From Vicinamibacterales bacterium (GTDB lineage Bacteria; Acidobacteriota; Vicinamibacteria; Vicinamibacterales; UBA2999), in contig JBAZYO010000006.1 in NCBI GenBank assembly GCA_041659285.1, positions 62,001 to 126,000 on the forward strand: a stretch of DNA of 64,000 bases. Direction: 5' to 3'. The translations under genes were made by a program, and so were the position numbers. Below, in pieces: positions 56,973 through 64,000 of this stretch (the first letter of the stretch is position 1; each line of letters starts with the position of its first letter). Below the pieces are notes generated by a model that did no database searches, was not told the origin of the DNA, and worked only from the letters and a program-made list of their open reading frames with translations.

Positions 56973-58106
56973 TTAGTTCTTTTCCATTTCGTCGAGGAAT
57001 TCCTGGAACAGATAGTCGGCGTCGTGCGGTCCCGGCGAGGCCTCCGGATGGTACTGCACCGAGAAGATCGGCTTGCTGAGATGACGCAGGCCTTCAACCG
57101 TGCCGTCGTAGAGGTTGAGGTGCGTCACGCGCGCGGTGGCCGGCACCGAATCGGGATCCACGGAGAACCCGTGGTTCTGCGCGGTGATCTCAATGGCGCC
57201 GGTGTCGAGCTGCTTCACCGGATGGTTGCCGCCGCGATGGCCGAACTTCAGCTTGTAGGTCCTGGCGCCCAGGGCCAGGCCCATCAACTGGTGACCGAGA
57301 CAGATGCCGAATATCGGCACCTCGCCGTTGATCAGCTCCTTGATGTTCTCGATCGCGTAGGTCACGGCCGCCGGGTCGCCGGGGCCGTTGCTGAGGAAGA
57401 TGCCGTCCGGCTTCCACGCCATCACCTCGGCGGCGGAAGTGGACGCCGGAAACACCCGGACCTGGCAGCCGTAGGCGGCGAGCCGGCGCAGGATGTTGGT
57501 CTTGATGCCGAAGTCGTAGGCGGCGACCTTGAGCGGGCGCGTGGCGCGGTGCTGCGGCGCGATCCCGAAGCTGGCGTCGGTCACCGCATCGGCCAGCGAG
57601 GTCTCGAAGTCGTAGGCTTCAGCGGTGGTCACGTCCTTGACCAGGTCGCGGCCTTCCATGTGCGGCACGCGGCGCGCGCGCTCGATCAGCTCCGACGGCT
57701 CCACCGATCCGGTGGCGATCACGCCCCGCATCACGCCCGCCGACCGCAACACCTTGGTCAGCTGGCGGGTGTCGATGTCGCCGATGGCGACGATGTTGTG
57801 GCGCACCAGGTAGTCGCGCAGCGTCCCGGTCGAGCGCCAGTTGCTCGACACCGGCGAGGCGTCGCGCATCACGAATCCCGCCACTTGCGGCCGCGACGAC
57901 TCGGTGTCGGCGGCGGCGACGCCGTAATTGCCAATCTGCGGCGCGGTCATCGTCACGATTTGCCCGGCGTACGAGGGATCCGTGAGGATCTCCTGGTACC
58001 CCGTCATGCTCGTGTTGAACACCACCTCGCCCGTGGTCTCACCCGGTGCGCCCGCCGAGACACCTTGAAACCAGGTGCCGTCTTCCAGTGCCAGAATCGC
58101 GTTCAT
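56973..58106 (-). CDS. carA: Carbamoyl-phosphate synthase small chain (glutaminase)
   Basis: 377 residues, standard. The N-terminal domain has NTSMTGYQEILTDPSYAGQI. The class I glutamine amidotransferase has its catalytic Cys in FGICLGHQLMGLALG and His/Glu in QYHPEASPGPHD. It supplies ammonia to CarB. The stop abuts the carB start, and the gene starts 2 bases from the stop of the PEGA protein gene upstream, so the three form one unit. Confidence 0.98.
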   Translation of the reverse strand: MNAILALEDGTWFQGVSAGAPGETTGEVVFNTSMTGYQEILTDPSYAGQIVTMTAPQIGNYGVAAADTESSRPQVAGFVMRDASPVSSNWRSTGTLRDYLVRHNIVAIGDIDTRQLTKVLRSAGVMRGVIATGSVEPSELIERARRVPHMEGRDLVKDVTTAEAYDFETSLADAVTDASFGIAPQHRATRPLKVAAYDFGIKTNILRRLAAYGCQVRVFPASTSAAEVMAWKPDGIFLSNGPGDPAAVTYAIENIKELINGEVPIFGICLGHQLMGLALGARTYKLKFGHRGGNHPVKQLDTGAIEITAQNHGFSVDPDSVPATARVTHLNLYDGTVEGLRHLSKPIFSVQYHPEASPGPHDADYLFQEFLDEMEKN

Positions 58107-58108
58107 CC

Positions 58109-59638
58109 TTACTCCTGTACGCTCAACGATGCGGCCGCGCGCGTGCGCTCGCCGGCAACCACGCGCACCGTGGTCACAAAAGTCTGGTAACCCGCCAGGG
58201 ACAGGGTGACGCGATAGTCACCCGGCGCCAGGGCGTCGAGAGTCATCGGCGTCTTGCCGCTCGGCTTCCCGTTGATCGTGACGGCCGCCCCAGACGGCCG
58301 TGACTCCACACTCATGGTGCCGGTGGCCGCCGCCGCCGCCAACCGGACGTCGAGCGACCGCGACGGGCGGGCGCGGGTCAGCAGCACCCGCCGCGTCTCC
58401 GCGATATAGCCGCGCTCAGCCACCGTGATCGTACGCGATCCCAACTCCATATCGCGCAAGGCCAACGGGGTCACGCCTTTCGTCACCCCATCCACATCCA
58501 CGCTGGCGCCGCTCGGCGTCGAATGAACCAACAAACGGCCTACGGCCGATGGTGCCTGGGGCCCGCCTTCGCGGCCGGAGGCCGCTACGGCGAGGTCTCG
58601 CCGTAGCTCGCCAGATTCTGAGCGAGCGGAGGCGGATGCCACAGGCGCAGGTGCCACGGGTGTCGATGTTGCTGGTGCGGGCGCCACTGCGGATTCGGTG
58701 CGCGACGGCGCGAGCATGGTCTGGATAGGCCCTGACTGCAGCGCTCGCGGCCGCGCCATGTAGCCGGCGGCGAAACCGACGACCATGCCCACCAGCAACG
58801 CCGCGATCAACCAGCCGCCACCGAACCGCTCCACCGCCTTCGGGGGCGTGTAGGCCGAACTCGGCTGCCACGACCTCACCGGTTCGACCGGCGGCGACAG
58901 CTTCGGCTCGATCGCGGCAAAGCGCGACTCGTCGATCGATAAGTCCTGATCGATGACGGCGACAGCGGCCGGCGGAGCCATCACGACATCCACCGGTGGC
59001 TCGTCGGGCACGAACGGCTCCACCGGATCGACATCCTCCGCGGCGCCGCCAAGCGGCAGCACCGGGATGACCGACGCGGCCAGGGCCTGGCAAAAGGCCG
59101 TGCACGACGCAAAGCGAGCCGCCGCTTCAGGCGCGAGCGCGCGCGTGAAGGCCCTGGACATCGCGTCGCGATCGACGCCGGGCAGCGCGCGCACTTCCAC
59201 CGGGCGCCTGGCGGGACCTGAAATCCGGCGGCCGAACATCCACTCGAACGTGATGGCCGCCAGGGCGAACTGATCGGAGGCCGCGACCGGGGCGCCGCCG
59301 CTGGCCACTTCCGGTGCTGAATAGGGCGGGCCGGCGGGTTCTTCGACGCCGGCACCGGGCTCGTCGCCGAGACCCGTGACCTGGGTGCGCTCCTCGGCGA
59401 CGAATATATTTCGGGGATGAAGGGAGCCGTGGATCTGACCGGCGGCGTGAGCCTCGTCCAATTCTTCGGCGATCGACCGGAGGCGCGGCAACAGGTCTTC
59501 AATCGCCGCGGGACCGAATTCGCGCAAGGCCGCTTCGAGGGAGTCGCCGTCCACTACGTCTGTAACCAAATCCGATGTCGGCTCATCCAACCCTCCAGCC
59601 ACGGGAACGGTCAGGACGCCGTGTGGTTGCTGCAGCAC
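58109..59638 (-). CDS. PEGA-domain protein with degenerate protein-kinase domain
   Basis: 509 residues from GTG 59638; the frame stays open further upstream (about 20 codons) without a standard start. Residues about 25-180 match the C-lobe of a Ser/Thr kinase, but the catalytic loop reads HGSLHPRNI (HRDLKPxN expected; catalytic Asp replaced by Ser), DFG reads GLG, and the glycine loop and VAIK Lys are missing, so it is a pseudokinase. A single TM helix follows near 285-305. The outer part holds two PEGA domains (LLVHSTPSGASVDVDGVTKG, MSVESRPSGAAVTINGKPSG). A repeat is inserted in frame before the first PEGA domain. It is upstream of carAB. Confidence 0.85.
   Translation of the reverse strand: MLQQPHGVLTVPVAGGLDEPTSDLVTDVVDGDSLEAALREFGPAAIEDLLPRLRSIAEELDEAHAAGQIHGSLHPRNIFVAEERTQVTGLGDEPGAGVEEPAGPPYSAPEVASGGAPVAASDQFALAAITFEWMFGRRISGPARRPVEVRALPGVDRDAMSRAFTRALAPEAAARFASCTAFCQALAASVIPVLPLGGAAEDVDPVEPFVPDEPPVDVVMAPPAAVAVIDQDLSIDESRFAAIEPKLSPPVEPVRSWQPSSAYTPPKAVERFGGGWLIAALLVGMVVGFAAGYMARPRALQSGPIQTMLAPSRTESAVAPAPATSTPVAPAPVASASARSESGELRRDLAVAASGREGGPQAPSAVGRLLVHSTPSGASVDVDGVTKGVTPLALRDMELGSRTITVAERGYIAETRRVLLTRARPSRSLDVRLAAAAATGTMSVESRPSGAAVTINGKPSGKTPMTLDALAPGDYRVTLSLAGYQTFVTTVRVVAGERTRAAASLSVQE
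58563..58635. repeat. R1-family palindrome inserted in frame in the PEGA protein gene
   Basis: Contains CTACGGCGAG GT CTCGCCGTAG (58585-58606, perfect) within outer arms CCGCCTTCGC / GCGGAGGCGG. On the minus strand it matches the intergenic R1 repeat (CCGCC-TCGCTCGC ... TCTGGCGAGCTA-GGCG-GAC). It encodes SESGELRRDLAVAASGREGG in the linker between the TM helix and the first PEGA domain. Confidence 0.8.
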
Positions 59639-59706
59639 ACGATAGCGGCCGGATGCCGCGGGAGGACGTCGAAGGGTGAGCTTTTTGGTTCACTTATCGA
59701 CTCGCA

Positions 59707-61407
59707 ATGTTAGCACGCACGGTTGACAGTGTTGGTGACCGTTTGAGAGAGTACGTGGCGGTGCCTTCCGACGTCTCGCCCGTCTCCGCCTCATTAGCGG
59801 TGGACATTCGCACATTTCCGTGGATTCGGCGGCTGGCGTCCGACTATGCGTTCGCGTACGCGAACGTGGCGCCGTTCTTCGCCGGCGATCCCGCTACGCC
59901 CGCTGCCTGGGCCGACACCATCACGCGTTCGCAGGGCCTCAAGCGCCAACCGGCCGAGATTGCCCGCGTCATCGCCGCGCAGCAGTTACTGCGCGGCGCG
60001 CCCGCGGAGTCCCGTGCGTCCGCGGCCAGGCTGGCCGACCCGGCCACCCGCGTCGTCATTACCGGCCAGCAGGCCGGCGTGTTCGGCGGCCCCCTGTTCA
60101 CGCTGCTGAAGGCGCTGACCGCCATGAAGCTGGCGGCCAAGGTGGAACGCGAGCACAAGGTGCCGGTGGTGCCGGTGTTCTGGATCGACGCCGAGGATCA
60201 CGACTGGCCTGAAGTGAGCGGGTGTACGGTGCTCGACGCCGAGCTGGCGCCGACGACCATCCGCCTCGCGGACCTGGCCGGCGCCGGCCACCTGCCCATC
60301 GCCAAGCTCTCCCTCACCGCCGACATCACGACCGCCATCGACGAACTCGCCGCCGCGCTCCCCGATTCGGAGTTCAGGGCCGGCATCATCGACTCGCTCC
60401 GCACGGCCTATGCGCCTGGCCTCGGCATGGCCACCGCCTTCGGGAAGTGGCTCGAAGACGTGCTCGGCCCGCACGGCCTGGTGGTTTACGACTCGGCCGA
60501 TCCGGCCGCCAAGCCGCTGGCCCGCGACGTCTTCGTCACCGAGGTCAGCCAGCCCGGCAACACCGCTCGCCTCGCCGCCCGCGCCGGCGAGGCGCTGGTG
60601 GCCAAGGGCTACCACGCCCAGGCCACGCTGGCCGACGGCACGGTCTCGGTGTTCCACCTCAACGCCGAGCGGCTGGCGGTCCGGGTGGACGGCAACCAGG
60701 CGTTCATCGGCGAACAGGCGATGAGCCTGCCGCAACTGGTGGACGAGGCGCGGGAGCACCCCGAGCACTTCAGCCCCAACGTGTTGCTGCGGCCGATCGT
60801 GCAAGACACGGTGTTCCCGACGATTTGCTACGTGGCGGGACCGAACGAGCTGGCCTACCTCGGACAGCTCCAGGAGGTCTACGCGCACTTCGGCGTGCCG
60901 ATGCCGCTGATGTACCAGCGCGCCACCGCCACGCTCGCGGATTCAGCGACACTGCGCTTCCTGACCAGGTACGAGCTGCCGCTCACGGCGCTGCGCGCCC
61001 AGGACGAATCGGCCCTCAACCACCTGCTCGAAAGCCAGCTGCCGCCGACGGTCGAGCAGTCGCTCACCGCGGTGTCGGCGGTCATCGACGAACGCATGGC
61101 CGCGGTGTCGGCCGCCGTCCCGCAAATCGATCCGACACTCGAGGGCGCGGTGAAGTCCACGCTCGGCAAGCTGCAGCACGAAGTGCACGCACTGCACAAC
61201 AAGGTGATCCAGGCGGCCAAGCGGCGTGACGACACGCTGCGCCGCCAGTTCCAGCGCGCGCAGGCCCTCACCTTCCCCCAGGGCCACCCGCAGGAGCGTG
61301 AAGTCGGATTCGTGTGGTTCCTGAACCGCTACGGGCCCGCCCTGGTGGACCGGCTGATCGACGAGCTCCCGCTCGAGATGGGCCACCACTGGGTCCTGAC
61401 GATTTGA
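59707..61407 (+). CDS. bshC: Bacillithiol biosynthesis cysteine-adding enzyme BshC
   Basis: 566 residues, close to the usual 540. Signature blocks: VITGQQAGVFGGPLFTLLKA and VPVVPVFWIDAEDHDWPEV near residues 118-170, and a C-terminal coiled-coil region (KLQHEVHALHNKVIQAAKRR) ending FVWFLNRYGP. BshC adds cysteine to GlcN-malate in bacillithiol synthesis. bshA and bshB are not in the window. ATG 59707 is the first start after the divergent gene; later GTG codons are possible. The stop overlaps the PBP1 start (TTGA). Confidence 0.94.
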   Translation: MLARTVDSVGDRLREYVAVPSDVSPVSASLAVDIRTFPWIRRLASDYAFAYANVAPFFAGDPATPAAWADTITRSQGLKRQPAEIARVIAAQQLLRGAPAESRASAARLADPATRVVITGQQAGVFGGPLFTLLKALTAMKLAAKVEREHKVPVVPVFWIDAEDHDWPEVSGCTVLDAELAPTTIRLADLAGAGHLPIAKLSLTADITTAIDELAAALPDSEFRAGIIDSLRTAYAPGLGMATAFGKWLEDVLGPHGLVVYDSADPAAKPLARDVFVTEVSQPGNTARLAARAGEALVAKGYHAQATLADGTVSVFHLNAERLAVRVDGNQAFIGEQAMSLPQLVDEAREHPEHFSPNVLLRPIVQDTVFPTICYVAGPNELAYLGQLQEVYAHFGVPMPLMYQRATATLADSATLRFLTRYELPLTALRAQDESALNHLLESQLPPTVEQSLTAVSAVIDERMAAVSAAVPQIDPTLEGAVKSTLGKLQHEVHALHNKVIQAAKRRDDTLRRQFQRAQALTFPQGHPQEREVGFVWFLNRYGPALVDRLIDELPLEMGHHWVLTI

Positions 61408-63794
61408 CGAAGCGAACGAAGAAATCCGGCTGGCGCCTGCGCCTGGCCCGGCTCCGCTGGCCCGCGTGGCTGGCGCCGTGGCGGCGCCAGATCCTCATGG
61501 GCCTCGGCGTGATCGCGCTGGTCGCACTCGGCTCGCTGACCTATCTCTACGTGTCGTACGGCCGGATCATCGACGCCCGCCTGCACGGCGAGCGCGACCG
61601 CGCCGTGCCGCGCGTGTTCGGCCGCCCGCTCACCCTGCAGACCGGCCAGAACATCAACCAGCTCGAGCTGGTGGCGCGCCTCAACGACGTCGGCTACGCG
61701 CAACGCGCCCGCGTCGAGCGCCCGGGCGAGTTCGCCATCGACAAGAACACGGTGGTGCTGATCTCGCGCGGCGGCGATCAATCGTCCAAGCCCCTGGTCG
61801 TGACCTTCCCCGAGCCGCCGGTCGTCAAGAAGAAGACCGCCGCCCCGCCGCCGGTGGCGCAGCGCATCGCGAAGCTCGCCGTCTCGGGCCGGTCCGTGGA
61901 GCGCGTCACGCTCGACGCGCCGCTGCTCACCGGCCTGATGACCGGCACCCGCGAGAAGCGCCGGCGGGTGGCGCTCGACGCCATTCCGGCGCGCATGCAG
62001 GAGGCCGTGCTGGCGATCGAGGACCGCCGCTTCTATTACCACCCGGGCGTCGACCCCATCCGCATGGTGGGCGCCCTGGCCAGCAACGTCTTCGGCAACC
62101 GCGGTTACCTCTCGGGCGCCAGCACCATCACCCAGCAACTGGCCCGCAATTTCTTCCTGACCGACGAGATGGCCGTCGAGCAGCAGACCCGCCAGCGCTC
62201 GCTGCGCCGCAAGATCCTCGAGCAGTTCATGGCCATGATCCTCGAGACCAAGGCCACCAAGGACGAGATCCTCGAGCTGTATCTCAACGACGTCTACCTC
62301 GGGCACCGCGGGTCGTTCGCGCTGCACGGCGTGGCCGAGGCGTCGAAAATCTTCTTCAGCAAGGACGTGCGCAACCTGACGCTGAGCGAAGCGGCGCTGA
62401 TCGCCGGCGTCATCCAGTCGCCGTTCTATCACTCGCCGTTCAACAACCCCGACCGCGCGCGCGACCGCCGCAACGTGGTGCTGCGGGCCATGGCCGACGG
62501 CGGCTACATCACCGCTGATGCCGCCGAACGCGCGACCAGGGAACCGATCGCGGTGGTGGCCCGCGCCGTCGACAACGAGGCGCCGTACTTCGTCGACTAC
62601 CTCGGCTCGGCGCTCGACGACCTGTTCCCCGGCGCCACCTCGAAGCCCGGCACGCTCGACATTTACACCACGCTGGATCTCAACCTGCAGCGTCACGCCC
62701 AGGAGGCGGTCCGCGAGGGCATTGCCAAGGTCGATGCCGCGCTGGCCCGCCGCAAGCGCGGCCCCCGGCGCGTGGCCCAGGCCGCGCTGGTCGCGATCGA
62801 TCCGCGGACCGGCGAGATCCTGTCGTTCATCGGCGGCCGCTCTTACAACCAGTCGCAGTTCAACCGCGCCGCCAACGCGCGGCGGCAGACCGGCTCCACC
62901 TTCAAGCCGTTCGTCTACCTGGCGGCCTTCGAAAAGGCCGCCGACGAAGGCACCGGCGACATCACGCCCGCGACCATCGTCTACGACGAACCCACGACGT
63001 GGCGCTTCGACAACCAGGCGTGGACGCCGCGCAACTACGACGGCGAATACGACGGCGGCATCACGCTGCGGCGCGCGCTCGCCATGTCCAGGAACATCGC
63101 CACCATCAAGGTAGCCGAGCAGACCGGGTACGACAGGGTCGTCGCGTTGTGGCGCAAGACCAAGATCGGCGAACAGGACCAGGTGAAGCCGTATCCCTCC
63201 GTCGCGCTCGGCATTGTCGAACTGACGCCGCTCGAAATGGCCGAGGCCTACACGGTGTTCCCGAACCACGGCACCATCAAGAAGCTGCGGTCGATCATCC
63301 GCGTGCAAAGCGGCGAGCAGAGCGCCGGCCCCAAGGTCGAGGCCGGGCCGAACGTGGCGCGGCCGGCCGCGGCGTTCCTGGTGACCCACATGCTGCGCAG
63401 CGTGCTGAACGAGGGCACCGGCGCCAGCGCCCGCGGCATGGGCTTCACGCTCGACGCCGCCGGCAAGTCGGGCACCACCAACGACCTCCGCGACGCCTGG
63501 TTCGTCGGTTTCACCCCCGAATTGCTGACCGTGGTGTGGGTGGGCCTCGACGACAACCAGCCGCTCGGCTTGAGCGGGTCGCAGGCGGCGCTCCCGATCT
63601 GGACCTCGTTCATGATGAAGGCCCTCGCCGGCCACCCCAACGTCGGGTTCGAGGCGCCGGGCGGGGTGAGCTTCGTGGAAGTGGACCGCGACACCGGGAA
63701 GATTGCGACGCCGGCTTGCCCCCGCGTCACCATGGAAGCGTTCCTCTCGGGCACCGAGCCGCTGGCCGGCTGCGAGCTGCATCGATTCCAGTAA
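61404..63794 (+). CDS. Bifunctional penicillin-binding protein 1 (glycosyltransferase/transpeptidase)
   Basis: 796 residues from TTG 61404, which overlaps the bshC stop (TTGA); an ATG at 61497 would cut the basic N-terminus before the single TM helix (about 30-52). A UB2H-like domain (VFGRPLTLQTGQNINQLEL, 70-110) suggests the PBP1b type. GT51 motifs: VLAIEDRRFYYHPGVD, GASTITQQLARN, LELYLNDVYLG. Transpeptidase motifs: STFK, SRN, KSGTT. It polymerises and cross-links peptidoglycan outside the inner membrane. Confidence 0.95.
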   Translation: MTKRTKKSGWRLRLARLRWPAWLAPWRRQILMGLGVIALVALGSLTYLYVSYGRIIDARLHGERDRAVPRVFGRPLTLQTGQNINQLELVARLNDVGYAQRARVERPGEFAIDKNTVVLISRGGDQSSKPLVVTFPEPPVVKKKTAAPPPVAQRIAKLAVSGRSVERVTLDAPLLTGLMTGTREKRRRVALDAIPARMQEAVLAIEDRRFYYHPGVDPIRMVGALASNVFGNRGYLSGASTITQQLARNFFLTDEMAVEQQTRQRSLRRKILEQFMAMILETKATKDEILELYLNDVYLGHRGSFALHGVAEASKIFFSKDVRNLTLSEAALIAGVIQSPFYHSPFNNPDRARDRRNVVLRAMADGGYITADAAERATREPIAVVARAVDNEAPYFVDYLGSALDDLFPGATSKPGTLDIYTTLDLNLQRHAQEAVREGIAKVDAALARRKRGPRRVAQAALVAIDPRTGEILSFIGGRSYNQSQFNRAANARRQTGSTFKPFVYLAAFEKAADEGTGDITPATIVYDEPTTWRFDNQAWTPRNYDGEYDGGITLRRALAMSRNIATIKVAEQTGYDRVVALWRKTKIGEQDQVKPYPSVALGIVELTPLEMAEAYTVFPNHGTIKKLRSIIRVQSGEQSAGPKVEAGPNVARPAAAFLVTHMLRSVLNEGTGASARGMGFTLDAAGKSGTTNDLRDAWFVGFTPELLTVVWVGLDDNQPLGLSGSQAALPIWTSFMMKALAGHPNVGFEAPGGVSFVEVDRDTGKIATPACPRVTMEAFLSGTEPLAGCELHRFQ

Positions 63795-63840
63795 CACTGA
63801 GGCTGCTGCCCGCGACCGCCGCGCGGGAGGTCATAAACAG

Positions 63841-63867
63841 CCGCAGATTTCACAGATTTACGCAGAT
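63841..63867. repeat. CGCAGATTT-type short tandem repeat
   Basis: Three near-identical units (CGCAGATTT, CACAGATTTA, CGCAGAT). Intergenic; the same unit type is frequent between genes in environmental bacterial genomes (from memory). Confidence 0.6.
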
Positions 63868-63903
63868 CAGCGAGGCGGCCCGCCGCGGAGCTTCGCTCCC
63901 GCG

Positions 63904-63981
63904 GACCGAGCCGACAGAAGCCAGAAACAAGAGTGGTCACGATCACCAGCACTCTTGTTTCTGGCTTCTGTTGGCTCGGTC
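63904..63981. repeat. 32-bp inverted repeat at the window end
   Basis: Arms 63904-63935 and 63950-63981 pair in 31 of 32 positions around a 14-base loop. No gene overlaps. It sits about 110 bases after the PBP1 stop and has no T run. The stretch 63795-64000 otherwise holds no gene. Confidence 0.85.
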
Positions 63982-64000
63982 AGGCCGGTTGGAAGGAGCA

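Noticed and set aside
61329..63797. 822-codon minus-strand frame
   Set aside because: Exact antisense of PBP1, which has all GT51 and transpeptidase motifs.

Overview
High-GC bacterial chromosome segment (about two-thirds G+C by eye), most consistent with an acidobacterium of the Vicinamibacteria/Luteitalea type. The clues are an acidobacterial-type duplicated orphan permease (MacB-like, no ATPase), a bshC bacillithiol gene, a PEGA-domain kinase relative, many short secreted orphan proteins and abundant small palindromic repeats. The assignment is an inference. There is no rRNA, phage, insertion sequence or CRISPR array; two tRNA genes are present.

Layout. 1-7.2 kb: end of an outer-membrane barrel gene, a secreted Tyr/Gly-rich protein, a 1-Cys peroxiredoxin translationally coupled to a PQQ-type beta-propeller, a fibronectin-type secreted protein, a Tat-exported dienelactone hydrolase and a secreted lectin-fold-like protein. 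7.3-9.3 kb: an M49 peptidase lipoprotein. 9.2-24.3 kb: a stress-like island. One tightly overlapped minus-strand operon runs phosphoribosyltransferase, erythromycin-esterase-family protein, alpha/beta hydrolase, acetyl-CoA synthetase, E1alpha, E1beta, E2, acyl carrier protein. Upstream are a solitary GroEL, a secreted orphan, a second phosphoribosyltransferase, a divergent PRPP synthetase and a P2-type cation ATPase. Several of these families occur together in the mycobacterial dormancy (DosR) regulon. This is the region I would follow first.

24.3-32.9 kb: coiled-coil protein, acetamidase/formamidase, RapA-like helicase with a doubtful start, SPFH lipoprotein, tandem M42 peptidase and an aldo/keto reductase. 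32.9-43.3 kb: accessory region with the orphan permease, two unrelated hipBA modules each with its own palindromic operators (two sites for the first, three sites exactly 50 bp apart for the second), a secreted protein made of an internal duplication, two gene remnants, and repeat clusters. 43.5-43.8 kb: tRNA-Cys(GCA) and tRNA-Gly(GCC) among repeats.

43.9-63.8 kb: mostly housekeeping genes: galT, yraN-like, class III aminotransferase, cysS, a 90-aa protein, ribF, a PhnP-like hydrolase, mazG, comEC, carB, carA, a PEGA pseudokinase, bshC and a bifunctional PBP1. Two of these (comEC and the PEGA protein) carry a palindromic repeat inserted in frame in the coding sequence. In the PEGA gene it belongs to the same family as the intergenic repeats at 39.9 and 43.3 kb. 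Overlapping stop/start junctions (ATGA, GTGA, TTGA, TAATG) are common, so translational coupling is the usual operon style here.
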